Origin: Candidatus Uhrbacteria bacterium
GTDB taxonomy: Bacteria > Patescibacteriota > Patescibacteriia > 2-12-FULL-60-25
Direction: 5' to 3'
NCBI GenBank assembly: GCA_016222815.1
Contig: JACRQE010000002.1
Span: 248,001-312,000 of the forward strand
Length of the DNA stretch: 64,000 bases
The position numbers and the translations under genes were made by a program. A model generated the notes under the pieces. That model searched no databases and was not told the origin of the DNA. It saw only the letters and a list, made by a program, of their open reading frames with translations. Every line of letters starts with the position of its first letter. Position 1 is the stretch's first letter. This document shows positions 23,626 to 32,335 of this stretch, one piece after another.

Positions 23626-24423
23626 ATGCAAGACATGAAAAAGTTCTTAGGCATAGCGAAAAAAGCACTTCTGGCAGGAGAGTTGGAATTGTTGCCGCGA
23701 TTCAAGAAAGAACATCCGGGCAAATGGAGATACAAGAAACATTCAGAGATCGTGACTGAGGCGGACGAAGCGTCGAATCATGCGATTATTTCGACTTTAA
23801 GGAAAATGACGCCTGATTTCGGTATATTGACCGAAGAGACACCGAGGTTGGACGGCAACAAAGATACCTATTGGGTCGTGGATCCGCTGGATGGAACGAC
23901 GAATTATACGGCGCATTTGCCGCTTTGGGGTATCTCAATAGCATTGATAAATAAGGGAGAAATCATACTCGGAGCGATCAGTCTGCCCACCATGCAGGAG
24001 AGGTGTTTTGCAGTACTTGCCGGCGGCGCTTGGATAGAAAACAGGTTGGGCAAAAAAGCCATCCATGTTTCGGACAAGACGAAGATGAAAGATGCGTTGG
24101 GCATGTTCTGCTATGGTTATCTGCCGGAAGAGAAGGCGCGGGGCCTAAAGAACGTCACGGACATGGCCCATAAATCACGATCCACCCGACGATTAGGCGC
24201 AGCTGTGTTTGAGGCTGTTTGGGTCGCGACTGGCAGGGCTGAATATTCGGTTTTGCATGGGATATACGACTGGGATGTGGCCGCTGGTACGCTGCTCGTG
24301 AGAGAAGCTGGGGGTGAAGTCATGACTCCCGAGGGCAAACAGTGGGAGCTTGGAGATAAGGATTTCATGGCGGTCTGCCCCGGCATGAAGAAGCCGTTAT
24401 TAACGATTTTCAAACATGGCTAA
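23626..24423 (+). CDS. Inositol monophosphatase family protein
   Basis: A 265-residue member of the lithium-sensitive phosphatase superfamily. Metal-binding motifs are present: the EE pair in GILTEETPRL, DPLDGTTNY, and WDVAAGTLLVREAGG. Such enzymes dephosphorylate inositol phosphates, fructose 1,6-bisphosphate or 3'-phosphoadenosine phosphates; the present substrate cannot be told. Start is ATG 23626; ATG 23635 is an alternative. The DUF167 gene overlaps its last eight bases. Confidence 0.9.
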   Translation: MQDMKKFLGIAKKALLAGELELLPRFKKEHPGKWRYKKHSEIVTEADEASNHAIISTLRKMTPDFGILTEETPRLDGNKDTYWVVDPLDGTTNYTAHLPLWGISIALINKGEIILGAISLPTMQERCFAVLAGGAWIENRLGKKAIHVSDKTKMKDALGMFCYGYLPEEKARGLKNVTDMAHKSRSTRRLGAAVFEAVWVATGRAEYSVLHGIYDWDVAAGTLLVREAGGEVMTPEGKQWELGDKDFMAVCPGMKKPLLTIFKHG

Positions 24424-24670
24424 AATTTCCATACGCGTAATCCCGAACGCATCAAAGACTGAAGTCGCGGGCAAGGAAGGCGCGACCTGGAAGATACGCC
24501 TGGCTGCACCGCCGGTTGATGGGAAAGCGAATGGGGCGCTGATAAAATTTTTGTCTGATGTTTTGGATATCCCGAAAAGTTCGATTGAGGTCTTGAAGGG
24601 ACATTCGAGCAAGCAAAAAATAGTCGAGATCCCCATGAACATCGGGGACATAGAAGAGCGGCTGACATAA
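24416..24670 (+). CDS. DUF167 (YggU-like) protein
   Basis: An 84-residue DUF167 protein of unknown function. The family pattern is clear: ISIRVIPNASKTEV at the start and APPVDGKANGALIKFLSD in the middle, then the IEVLKGHSSKQKIVEI strand pair. The start overlaps the preceding stop by eight bases, indicating translational coupling. The terminator stem overlaps the last codons. Confidence 0.9.
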   Translation: MAKISIRVIPNASKTEVAGKEGATWKIRLAAPPVDGKANGALIKFLSDVLDIPKSSIEVLKGHSSKQKIVEIPMNIGDIEERLT

Positions 24671-24682
24671 CCGCTCTTTTTC
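24654..24682. terminator. Terminator between convergent operons
   Basis: Stem AAGAGCGG/CCGCTCTT with a loop of about nine bases and TTTCTTT after it. It lies inside the last codons of the DUF167 gene and before the minus-strand yidD stop. Confidence 0.75.
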
Positions 24683-24693
24683 TTTGATTCCAC

Positions 24694-24945
24694 CTAAGGC
24701 ACTGGATCGTGTCCGCCGGCTGACCAGGGATTGCAGCGCAGGATGCGTTTAAAAGTCATCCAGGAGCCGACCACCAAACCGTATTTGCCGACCGCGCCGT
24801 AACCATACTCCGAGCACGTGGGGTGGAACCGACAAACTCGGTAGGGGGTGAAGCGCGACAAAGGTCCGTGGTCGAAAGACAGCGTGTGTTGATAGCCTAC
24901 GATGAATAGTTGGCCGACGCGCCGAGGCAGGTGGGTGATCTTCAT
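24694..24945 (-). CDS. yidD: Membrane protein insertion efficiency factor YidD
   Basis: An 83-residue YidD. The signature CRFHPTCSEYGY is followed by the amphipathic helix and WMTFKRILRCNPWSAGGHDPVP, the usual C-terminal end. YidD helps membrane-protein insertion together with YidC. Order rpmH-rnpA-yidD is the conserved origin arrangement; yidC, normally next, is not here because convergent genes follow. Confidence 0.95.
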   Translation of the reverse strand: MKITHLPRRVGQLFIVGYQHTLSFDHGPLSRFTPYRVCRFHPTCSEYGYGAVGKYGLVVGSWMTFKRILRCNPWSAGGHDPVP

Positions 24946-24963
24946 AAAAGTCCTTCAATAGGA

Positions 24964-25377
24964 TCAGGACGACGCTTTAGGACGGGATAGCTTGGCCGAG
25001 TGCTTGGCGGCACGCGAGGATGGTTTAGCTGGTTTCAAGAGCGCTTCGGGAATGTGGGAGATAAGGCGCTCGACCTCCTGGAGCAAGGATGGCCATTTTG
25101 CGGTCTTGGATTCGGGTTTGAGGATGAAAAGAAGGTGCATTTCGGCCGGGATCTTATCCCAAAGCTGTCCGACCGCTTCGCGCATGCGCCGTTTGGCCCG
25201 ATTTCGGTCAACCGCCTTTTTGAAGACTTTGGTTGAAGTGATAAAAGCGACTTTTGAGGGCTGATTCTTGATTTGACGCACTCTTAACGTGGCCAAGGGG
25301 CCAAAAACCGTGTGTCCGGAAGAGGCTAATTTCAAGAAATCCCTTTGTTTGGTCAATCTTTTGGGCTTGGGTAACAT
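24964..25377 (-). CDS. rnpA: Ribonuclease P protein component
   Basis: A 137-residue RnpA. The RNA-binding block AVDRNRAKRRMREAV is intact, and the N-terminal LTKQRDFLKL is typical. The C-terminal 20 residues are an added Lys/Ser/Ala-rich tail. The protein helps the catalytic RNA mature tRNA 5' ends. It is 18 bases upstream of yidD and about 48 bases downstream of rpmH, with a hairpin between. Confidence 0.93.
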   Translation of the reverse strand: MLPKPKRLTKQRDFLKLASSGHTVFGPLATLRVRQIKNQPSKVAFITSTKVFKKAVDRNRAKRRMREAVGQLWDKIPAEMHLLFILKPESKTAKWPSLLQEVERLISHIPEALLKPAKPSSRAAKHSAKLSRPKASS

Positions 25378-25393
25378 AATGATCTGATTCGAT

Positions 25394-25419
25394 GAAAAAT
25401 CCCGCTGGATAGCGGGATT
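25394..25419 (-). terminator. Hairpin between rpmH and rnpA
   Basis: On the minus strand stem AATCCCGC/GCGGGATT with a six-base loop followed by TTTC. It may act as a partial terminator that leaves more rpmH than rnpA mRNA. Confidence 0.55.
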
Positions 25420-25425
25420 GTCTCA

Positions 25426-25575
25426 TTATCTGGCCTTTTTTACCACCAGGCGCTTGCGACCGGTGGTCCGTCGGCGGGACAAGACCTTGCGTCCGTTCTT
25501 GGTTGCCATCCTAGACCGGAAGCCGTGGACTTTCACATACCGGCGTTTTTTGGGTTGATATGTCCGTTTTGGCAT
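25426..25575 (-). CDS. rpmH: Ribosomal protein L34
   Basis: A 49-residue L34. Start is the Met of [12 protein letters not shown], which is where the family begins; upstream in-frame codons are not used. Nearly half the residues are Arg or Lys, as expected, with [16 protein letters not shown] in the core. First gene of rpmH-rnpA-yidD, divergent from dnaA. Confidence 0.96.
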   Translation of the reverse strand: MPKRTYQPKKRRYVKVHGFRSRMATKNGRKVLSRRRTTGRKRLVVKKAR

Positions 25576-25600
25576 GTATTTCTGCTTAATTAATGGTAAA

Positions 25601-25629
25601 AGACTAACATCTTCTTTCGATTTTGGCAA
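25601..25629 (-). promoter_or_regulatory. rpmH promoter, TTGCCA-17-TAGTCT (minus strand)
   Basis: On the minus strand TTGCCA, a 17-base spacer and TAGTCT, about 25 bases before the rpmH ATG. Confidence 0.6.
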
Positions 25630-25639
25630 GACCGGGGTA

Positions 25640-25665
25640 TACTTTATCCACTTTTTATCAACAGG
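25640..25665 (+). other. DnaA-box-like sites upstream of dnaA (putative origin segment)
   Basis: TTATCCACT (25644-25652) and TTATCAACA (25655-25663) each differ from the consensus TTATCCACA at one position and lie two bases apart just before the dnaA -35 box. They could support origin activity or DnaA autoregulation. Which of the three DnaA-box regions in this window is the true origin cannot be settled by eye. Confidence 0.5.
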
Positions 25666-25666
25666 T

Positions 25667-25695
25667 TTGACAACTCACAACTCGGCTGTTGATAT
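25667..25695 (+). promoter_or_regulatory. dnaA promoter, TTGACA-17-TGATAT
   Basis: Perfect -35, 17-base spacer, TGATAT. About 40 bases before the dnaA ATG and immediately after two DnaA-box-like sites. Confidence 0.65.
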
Positions 25696-25736
25696 TCTCT
25701 TAAATACATTACGTTCATTCATCTTTTTAGTGCCTT

Positions 25737-27134
25737 ATGGACAACAACGAAATCTGGCGGGCAACGTTAGGCGAGCTTGAGCTGACGTTATCCAAAGCTA
25801 ATTTCACCACTTGGTTTAAAAACACCTATGTTTCTTCATTCGATGCTACTCGGGTGGTGATTGCCGTCCCCAACACCTTTACCAAGGCTTGGTTGGAAAA
25901 AAAATACCATGAGGCTATAGTCAAAGCCCTGCGGAACGTGACTTCGGCGAATATCCGGGAGGTCGCCTATCGCGTAGAGGTCAAAAATACCACGACTTTG
26001 CAGCAATTTGCTGACCAGATTGAGACTTCGCACCCAGTGAATGAGGAAGGATACACACCCACGGTCAACGAAACATGCCAAAGCCAACAGGCTGCCAATG
26101 ACTTAGGCCTTAATCCGCGTTATCGTTTCGAGACCTTCGTGGTAGGCAAAACTAACGAGCTGGCCCATGCCGCAGCCATGGCAGTGGCCGCCAAACCAGG
26201 AGAAGTCTACAATCCGCTGTTCATTTACGGCGGTTCCGGATTGGGTAAGACACACATGCTGCAGGCGGTCGGGCACCACATCCACGCAAACCAACCGAAT
26301 TTGAAGATTTTGTACGTCACTTGTGAGCGGTTCACTAACGAGTTCATCCAAGCCGTGCGCGGAGGACGCGGCAAGGAGTTCAAGGACTTATACCGGAATG
26401 TGGACATCTTATTGATGGACGACATCCAGTTCATCACGGGCAAAGAGAGCACACAGGAAGAGTTTTTCCACACTTTCAACACGCTCCACCAAAACAATAA
26501 ACAGATCGTGATAACTTCCGACAGGTCGCCTAAAGATATCCAGGGACTGGAAAGCCGCATGCTGTCGCGGTTCGAGTGGGGCATGATCACAGATGTCTCA
26601 AGCCCGGATTTTGAGACACGGGTGGCGATTTTGGAGGCCAAGGCGCGCGAAAAGAGCTCACAGTTGAGTTCAGAGGTGCTGCGCTACATCGCGGGTACGG
26701 TGCAGATGAACGTCCGCGAGCTCGAAGGGGCGCTGAATAAGATAATCGCCTACCACCAATTCAAGAACACCAACCCGACATTGGAATCGGTGCAGTCTCT
26801 TTTGCAGAGCTTTGTGCCCAACATACCGAAACGGAACATCACGCCGCGGCGTTTGATTGAGATAGTCACCGGTTATTACGACTTATCCATGGAGGAAATC
26901 CTGGGGAAAAGCCGTGAACAACGTCTGGCTTATCCGCGCCAAATCGCGATGTACTTATTGCGCGAAGAAGGAAAGTGCTCTTTTCCGGCCATCGGCGGGC
27001 ATGTCGGAGGACGCGACCATACGACAGCTATCCATGCCTGCACGAAAATTTCCGATCTGCTTAAGACGGACGAACAGTTGAAGCGCGATATTTCACTGAT
27101 CCGAGAAAAGCTCTATGCATCTGTGGGCTCTTGA
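25737..27134 (+). CDS. dnaA: Chromosomal replication initiator DnaA
   Basis: A 465-residue DnaA. Domain I (residues 1-80) begins with IWRATLGELEL; domain II is short; the AAA+ domain III has Walker A GGSGLGKTH (about 163-171) and Walker B LLMDDIQF (about 224-231), and the arginine-containing SRLSRFEWG-type block appears as SRMLSRFEWGM. Domain IV ends with GGRDHTTAIHA (about 424-434), which contacts DnaA boxes. Length is usual. It starts at ATG 25737 with no strong Shine-Dalgarno site. DnaN follows after 220 bases in the standard order. Confidence 0.97.
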   Translation: MDNNEIWRATLGELELTLSKANFTTWFKNTYVSSFDATRVVIAVPNTFTKAWLEKKYHEAIVKALRNVTSANIREVAYRVEVKNTTTLQQFADQIETSHPVNEEGYTPTVNETCQSQQAANDLGLNPRYRFETFVVGKTNELAHAAAMAVAAKPGEVYNPLFIYGGSGLGKTHMLQAVGHHIHANQPNLKILYVTCERFTNEFIQAVRGGRGKEFKDLYRNVDILLMDDIQFITGKESTQEEFFHTFNTLHQNNKQIVITSDRSPKDIQGLESRMLSRFEWGMITDVSSPDFETRVAILEAKAREKSSQLSSEVLRYIAGTVQMNVRELEGALNKIIAYHQFKNTNPTLESVQSLLQSFVPNIPKRNITPRRLIEIVTGYYDLSMEEILGKSREQRLAYPRQIAMYLLREEGKCSFPAIGGHVGGRDHTTAIHACTKISDLLKTDEQLKRDISLIREKLYASVGS

Positions 27135-27288
27135 CCCACAAGCTGTGCATTAACTGGAGACTGACAGATGCATAAATCGGCAGCCGAATATCCGAGACAG
27201 ATCCATCCACCCTTTAAGAACCCTTTCGACACACCTGACTGTGAACAAATAATGGATGAATGAGCCCGCAAAACAAGAGTCTCTCGAC

Positions 27289-27317
27289 TTGTCCCTGCTA
27301 TCCACACCACCTACTAT
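27289..27317 (+). promoter_or_regulatory. dnaN promoter overlapping a DnaA box
   Basis: TTGTCC, a 17-base spacer and TACTAT. The near-consensus DnaA box CTATCCACA (27298-27306) lies wholly within the spacer, so bound DnaA would block RNA polymerase. The rest of 27135-27354 is without genes; it contains an AT-rich stretch just before dnaN. Confidence 0.6.
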
Positions 27318-27354
27318 CTACTACTGAATAAATATATTACTTTCTGAAACAGAT

Positions 27355-28488
27355 ATGAAATTCGCATGCACCCAAGAGAACCTGATCCAAGGTCTCAACA
27401 TGGTAGGCCACGTAGCCGGTAAGAATGTTAACTTGCCGGTATTGGGCAACGTTTTGTTGAAGACAGAGGCGGGAAGCCTGAAGCTCTCGGCAACCAACCT
27501 GGAGATGGCAGTCAACTCGACAGTCAGAGGAAAGGTTGAGGTCGAAGGAGAATACAGCGTCCCGGCAAAACTGTTCATGGATTATGTTTCTTTGTTGCCT
27601 GCGGGGAAGGTGGAGTTGGTTTTAAGTGAGGAGGGCTTAGAGGTGAAGTCGGGTGATCAGGAGACGGTGCTTAAAGGAATCGCGGCAAATGAGTTTCCCC
27701 TGCTTCCTAAGCTGGCGCGGGATCACGGTTATTCTATCCCATCGGCGGAGCTGAAGCGCGCGTTGTCCCAGGTAGCATTTGCGGTATCCACATCACAATC
27801 CAGGCCGGAGCTGACCGGGGTAGCCTGTTTTTTCCAGGAGAATAACGGGACGTATAGCGCGATCATGGTCGCAACCGATTCTTACAGGTTGGCAGAGCGG
27901 GTCGTGGCATGTTCAGGTAGCGGATCGGCAAGCAGATATATCGTCCCGGCTAGAGCGCTTGTGGAAGTGACGAGGATTTTAGGTGCCTATAAAGACGAAC
28001 TAGGTGTGCCGGAGAGCGTAAGTATGAGTTTCACGGAAAATCAGCTAGTCGTTTCTTTTGGGAACGTTGAGCTGATTTCGCGTTTGATAGAAGGATCCTT
28101 CCCGGATTACAAACAGATCATTCCCCAGCAGTTCAAGACAGAAGCCGTCTTGAGCCGCTCGGAACTCCAGAAGGCGGTCAGGGCCGCAAGCTTATTCTCA
28201 AGGCAGGGCTTGTTTGATGTCCATTTGTCGTTCGATCCGGAAAAGGGAGAATGTGTGGTAGAGTCGGCTGACCAGGGTGTGGGCAAGACCAAGACGGTCA
28301 TCAAAGGAGCGGTAACAGGCATCCAAAACTCCGTCACGTTGAACTTCAGGTACTTGGGTGATGGTTTGGCGGCTATGGGCGGGGAAAGCATCAAAATAAG
28401 GCAAATAGACGGCATGAATCCCCTGCTTGTCTCTCCGGAAGGTTCGAATGAAGCGTACCAATATATCGTGATGCCTATCAGGCAATAG
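27355..28488 (+). CDS. dnaN: DNA polymerase III subunit beta (sliding clamp)
   Basis: A 377-residue beta clamp with three repeats of the clamp fold. Recognisable blocks are LPVLGNVLLKTE near residue 35, the RPELTGVACFF block near 145, and the C-terminal MNPLLVSPEGSNEAYQYIVMPIR. Start ATG 27355; no strong Shine-Dalgarno site. The clamp tethers the replicative polymerase. The hairpin after it ends the operon. Confidence 0.97.
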   Translation: MKFACTQENLIQGLNMVGHVAGKNVNLPVLGNVLLKTEAGSLKLSATNLEMAVNSTVRGKVEVEGEYSVPAKLFMDYVSLLPAGKVELVLSEEGLEVKSGDQETVLKGIAANEFPLLPKLARDHGYSIPSAELKRALSQVAFAVSTSQSRPELTGVACFFQENNGTYSAIMVATDSYRLAERVVACSGSGSASRYIVPARALVEVTRILGAYKDELGVPESVSMSFTENQLVVSFGNVELISRLIEGSFPDYKQIIPQQFKTEAVLSRSELQKAVRAASLFSRQGLFDVHLSFDPEKGECVVESADQGVGKTKTVIKGAVTGIQNSVTLNFRYLGDGLAAMGGESIKIRQIDGMNPLLVSPEGSNEAYQYIVMPIRQ

Positions 28489-28510
28489 CGAACGGAACAG
28501 GGAGGGTAAG

Positions 28511-28536
28511 AAAAAACAGGCCGAAGCCTGTTTTTT
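28511..28536. terminator. Terminator between dnaN and the PBP gene
   Basis: Stem AAAAAACAGGC/GCCTGTTTTTT with a CGAA loop; perfect and symmetrical, so it serves both converging genes. Confidence 0.9.
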
Positions 28537-28539
28537 CGT

Positions 28540-31479
28540 TTATTCGCTATCCACCGTGATGTTGATTTGGTCGCCACGGTGGACGTTGTTGTTTTTATCC
28601 TCCATGGCAGCGAAGAGGGTGTAATTCCCGGGACCTGGGTTGTTGGGCCAGTTGAACCTGATAAGGTTGGTGCTGGGCGCGATTTCAGAGCTCAAGAGGC
28701 GGGTTGAACCGTCGAGTGTTTGATAATAGAGGTCGACTTTCTTGGCATTGGACAGGTCGCTTAATGAGACAGAGATTGAAACCGGGAAATCAGCCGGTTT
28801 GAGGTGTTTGCCATTGGAAGGGTCTATGATGTTGAGCTCCAGAGGTGTGGGTTCGGCATTCAGGTTTAAGGTCACGGTCGCCGTTCCTTTGTTGCCGACA
28901 TCGTCGTAGGCCGTGACGGTAAGGTCGTGATAGCCTTTGTCGATGGTGTTGGGGAAGTGGACCGGGATTACCCATGGGCTCAAGGTCTTAACTCCGATGA
29001 GCACGCCCTCGCTCCAAATTTCGACTTTGGCTAAGGACCTTTTAGCCGTGATATCCAGCGTGACTGTGCCGCTGCGGTCTGACCAGGTCGAATTGGATGA
29101 GGGGTCTAGGATTCCGACGCGAGGTTGGTTGTCCGCAGTATGGACGTCGTCATATTCCGTGGGTGGGGTCGAGGTGGTGTTCCAGTTGTTGCGCTTCACC
29201 CAATCTTGCACCGCGTTTTCCCAGTTCCAGTATTGCGGGTCTTGGGTCGGGTCTTTGGGAGCCGGTCCGCGCGGATCGTCCTTATCCAAGTAGTAGAGGA
29301 TGTTATGGGCGGTATGGAAGGTTTTTTCCTCGACCATGTCCGGCGGGGTTTGATCCGTGGCCAAACGTCCGGTGACTTTGTCTATCTTAACTTTTGACTC
29401 TGTGCTTTTGCCGAGCAGGACGGGTTTGGTCGCATCATTCGGCGGTGGAGCCGGGAAGTTTTCGACAGTCGTGTTCTCGAGGGCGCGCTGCATATAGCCT
29501 TGCCAGATCGGCCCGGCGATGATTGAACCGTCAGCACCTCTTTTCATGGCCGAGTTGTCGTTGTTGCCGACCCAGACCCCGGTGACCATGGAGGGCGTAT
29601 AACCCATAGTCCAGGCGTCGTGGAAATCATTGGTGGTGCCGGTCTTGGCGGCCACCGGACGGCCGGGAAGGGTCAGGTGGTTGTGGATGCCGAAGATGTA
29701 GGCGCGGGCATTGTTGTCGCTCAAAACGTTGGATATCTGGAGGGCGATGCCGCGTTCCATGACCTGATGCGTTTCCGGATCCTTGAACTCCTCGAGAGTC
29801 TTGCCTGAAGAATCCTCGACTTTGAGGATGGCTGTGACAGGGTGCTGTTCGCCTTCAGCCGCGAAAGCCGCATAAGCGTTAGCGTGCTCTATGAGCCTGA
29901 CTTCGCCTCCGCCAAGGACCAGGGAGAGTCCGAAGCGGCTACGGTCACTAAACGTCGTGTAGCCGAGCTGTTCGGCGAAATCCAGGACCCGACCTACACC
30001 AACCAAATACAGCATCTTCACGGCTGGGATGTTCAGGGAGCCTTGAAGGGCCGAGCGGACGGTCAGCGGGCCATTCTCTTTGAGGCTGTAGTTTTTAGGT
30101 TCGTAATCCTTGAGATCGGTCTTGAAGGTGGTGTTCACGTCCCAAAGGATGGTGTCAGGTGTATAGCCTTTGATGAAACCCGCGGCATAGGCGATGGGTT
30201 TGAAGGAGGAGCCGGGTTGGCGCGGTTGGAGCGTGACGTTTACCTGGCCATCGTGCTCGTTGTCGAAGAAATCCTTGGAACCGACCATGGCGAGGATTTG
30301 GCCCGTCTTGGGATCCAGGGAGATGAGTGCCGCGTTGTGGAATCCAAATTTTTCGCCGCGTTCTTCGACGCCTTTCTTGACCTCCTCTTCAGCAATTTTT
30401 TGTTTGTCGTAATCCAGGGATGTGATGACTTTCAGGCCCTTGCGTTCGACCGTGGTTTGGCCGTACTTATCCTCCAGGAGAGAACGGACGTACATCACGA
30501 AGTGCGGAGCATCAATATTGCCGATCTTTTTAGGGATAAGTTTTTTCAGGGTGTCGATTTTCTTCGCTTCTTCGGCCTGGTCTTTGGTGACGTAGCCCTG
30601 GTCAGCCATCTGCTCAAGGATATATTTTTGACGGCTGACCAAAAGCTCGCGGTTGTCGCCGCGCGAACCGGTTCCGTAGGGCGAGTAGAGATCCGGGGCC
30701 TGGGGCAATGCGGCGAGCAGAGCCGCTTCGTCCAAAGTCAGTTCTTTAGCTGGTTTACCGAAATAGTTTTGGGCCGCCGATTCGATGCCGTAAGTGGTGG
30801 CTCCGTACGGGACTTCATTCAAGTACATCTGGAGGATCTGGTCTTTGCTGAATACACGTTCGATCTGGAGCGAGAGAAGAATCTCCTTGAATTTCCGGAT
30901 GTAGCTCCGTTCGGTGGTCAAGACGGCGTTGCGGACGAGTTGTTGGGTCAGGGTCGATGTACCTTTGATGCGTTCGCCCTTCAGGGTGTTGACCACGAAA
31001 GCGCGCAATAGGCCGCGCCAGCTGATGCCGTGATGGGTATAGAAAGTCTTGTCCTCGATGGCTACCGTCGCCTGAGGGACAAAGACGGGAATGTCTTTGA
31101 TTTGGATAAGGCTGCGGTTTTCGTCACCGTGGATCTCGTAGAGCAGGTGGGTCCCGGTGCGGTCGAAAATCTTGGTGGAAAGCGGCAGGTCGCGGGTGAT
31201 TAAGGAGTTCGGGTCAGGCAGGTCGCGTGAAATCCAGGCCAAAGCCATGCTGACGAATAAAGCCAAGGCCAGCGTACCGCAACCGGCGACCAAAGCGGCA
31301 ACCACGGCGAACCGTTTCCAAAAAGCCCGTCGTTTTTTTGAAGTCGCCGGGGAATGGTCGGATTTCTGCCCAAAGATCGGTATGAGATGTTTTATCGGCA
31401 TAGCTGGTTTAATATTTTTTGGCTTCGTTAAGCTATTTTTGGCAGTTTTACCCTTGCCAAAAATGGTCGTCTCACGCAT
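28540..31479 (-). CDS. Class A penicillin-binding protein (PBP1A-type)
   Basis: A 979-residue bifunctional peptidoglycan synthase. A cytoplasmic basic segment and one membrane anchor (about residues 57-82) precede the glycosyltransferase domain, with AIEDKTFYTHHG near 140 and TLTQQLVRN. The transpeptidase domain has the nucleophile in GSSFKP (about 425), an SLN-type motif in QGSLNIP and KTGT near 614. After about residue 690 comes a linker and a Big/Ig-like C-terminal region of about 220 residues (VTLDITAKRSLAKVEIWSEG and following), longer than in standard PBP1A and maybe for wall or partner binding. Start is ATG 31479; an ATG 26 codons later is possible. Divergent from the 3D-domain gene. 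Confidence 0.93.
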   Translation of the reverse strand: MRETTIFGKGKTAKNSLTKPKNIKPAMPIKHLIPIFGQKSDHSPATSKKRRAFWKRFAVVAALVAGCGTLALALFVSMALAWISRDLPDPNSLITRDLPLSTKIFDRTGTHLLYEIHGDENRSLIQIKDIPVFVPQATVAIEDKTFYTHHGISWRGLLRAFVVNTLKGERIKGTSTLTQQLVRNAVLTTERSYIRKFKEILLSLQIERVFSKDQILQMYLNEVPYGATTYGIESAAQNYFGKPAKELTLDEAALLAALPQAPDLYSPYGTGSRGDNRELLVSRQKYILEQMADQGYVTKDQAEEAKKIDTLKKLIPKKIGNIDAPHFVMYVRSLLEDKYGQTTVERKGLKVITSLDYDKQKIAEEEVKKGVEERGEKFGFHNAALISLDPKTGQILAMVGSKDFFDNEHDGQVNVTLQPRQPGSSFKPIAYAAGFIKGYTPDTILWDVNTTFKTDLKDYEPKNYSLKENGPLTVRSALQGSLNIPAVKMLYLVGVGRVLDFAEQLGYTTFSDRSRFGLSLVLGGGEVRLIEHANAYAAFAAEGEQHPVTAILKVEDSSGKTLEEFKDPETHQVMERGIALQISNVLSDNNARAYIFGIHNHLTLPGRPVAAKTGTTNDFHDAWTMGYTPSMVTGVWVGNNDNSAMKRGADGSIIAGPIWQGYMQRALENTTVENFPAPPPNDATKPVLLGKSTESKVKIDKVTGRLATDQTPPDMVEEKTFHTAHNILYYLDKDDPRGPAPKDPTQDPQYWNWENAVQDWVKRNNWNTTSTPPTEYDDVHTADNQPRVGILDPSSNSTWSDRSGTVTLDITAKRSLAKVEIWSEGVLIGVKTLSPWVIPVHFPNTIDKGYHDLTVTAYDDVGNKGTATVTLNLNAEPTPLELNIIDPSNGKHLKPADFPVSISVSLSDLSNAKKVDLYYQTLDGSTRLLSSEIAPSTNLIRFNWPNNPGPGNYTLFAAMEDKNNNVHRGDQINITVDSE

Positions 31480-31540
31480 TATCTACCGTTTAGCGTCCAA
31501 GACCTAAAAGAGCTGGACCTATTGTACAGAATTCAAGGCT

Positions 31541-32071
31541 ATGGCACTACTCCTGAACACAATCAAGTTAACAGCCGGACAACGGAAAGTCGTGGCGGCA
31601 TTGGCGGTAGTCTTGACCATGAACGGTACAGGGGTGCAGGCGGCCGAGTCTCCATCCGCTTCGCCCTACGTCCCAACCTGGGAAACGGGGCGAACGGCGC
31701 AGGATGACGGAGCCGATATGGGGCTTAGGATTCCGGTGACTCCGGTGGGGCAACTTAAACCAGCGGAAGATACTGCCCCATCCAGGGTCATGCGCGTCAC
31801 GATGACGGCGTATACCTCTTCGCCATTGGAATGCGATGATTCCCCTTTCGTTACGGCAGACGGATCTCGAGTGAGGGACGGTATAGTGGCCGCCAACTTC
31901 CTGAAGTTCGGGACACGTATTCGCATCCCAGAATTATTTGGCGATAAGATCTTCGAGGTACACGATCGGATGCATAAGCGTTTTTCGAACCGTCTGGATG
32001 TTTGGGTGCCGACAGTCTCAGAGGGACGTAAGTTCGGAATCAAACGCAACGTCATCATCGAAATACTTTAA
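31541..32071 (+). CDS. Secreted 3D-domain protein
   Basis: A 176-residue exported protein. The signal peptide is residues 1 to about 36, ending GTGVQAAE. The C-terminal half is a 3D domain, a small double-psi beta-barrel named for three conserved aspartates: TMTAYTSSPLECDD, then VAANFLKFGTRIRIP, VHDRMHKRFSNRLDVW. It resembles the catalytic barrel of MltA-type lytic transglycosylases and resuscitation-promoting-like wall proteins. A role in peptidoglycan turnover is expected; the reaction is not proven. It is divergent from the PBP gene, again a wall-related neighbour. Confidence 0.85.
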   Translation: MALLLNTIKLTAGQRKVVAALAVVLTMNGTGVQAAESPSASPYVPTWETGRTAQDDGADMGLRIPVTPVGQLKPAEDTAPSRVMRVTMTAYTSSPLECDDSPFVTADGSRVRDGIVAANFLKFGTRIRIPELFGDKIFEVHDRMHKRFSNRLDVWVPTVSEGRKFGIKRNVIIEIL

Positions 32072-32154
32072 GAAACGATTCTGACAGCCGTTTTGGGTCG
32101 GTTAAGCCTCGACAGGCGCAAAAGAGTTTGGTACATTCGTCAGGCAAAAAGCAT

Positions 32155-32228
32155 GGCCAGATAGCCAAGTGGTAAGGCACGGGTCTGCAAAACCCTTATC
32201 GCGGGTTCGATTCCCGCTCTGGCCTCCA
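32155..32228 (+). tRNA. tRNA-Cys (GCA)
   Basis: Cloverleaf complete: acceptor GGCCAGA/TCTGGCC, anticodon loop reading TCTGCAA with anticodon GCA, T arm GCGGGTTCGATTCCCGC, discriminator T and encoded CCA. The discriminator U73 is the identity base for tRNA-Cys. Confidence 0.96.
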
Positions 32229-32229
32229 T

Positions 32230-32264
32230 CCCCCGCCGGTCTCAAAAAGGCAGCGGGGGTTTTT
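32230..32264 (+). terminator. Terminator after tRNA-Cys
   Basis: Stem CCCCCGC/GCGGGGG with a long loop and a TTTTT run, directly behind the tRNA. Confidence 0.8.
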
Positions 32265-32335
32265 GTATTTGACAACTTGGTCAAGTTCGCTTTGGGTGCC
32301 GTGACGGAGAGGGTCAGGTGCGCTACCCTTGGGGC

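Noticed and set aside
29842-31011. 389-residue plus-strand open frame
   Set aside because: It is antisense to the PBP gene, whose motifs are unmistakable; long antisense frames are common opposite biased codon use.
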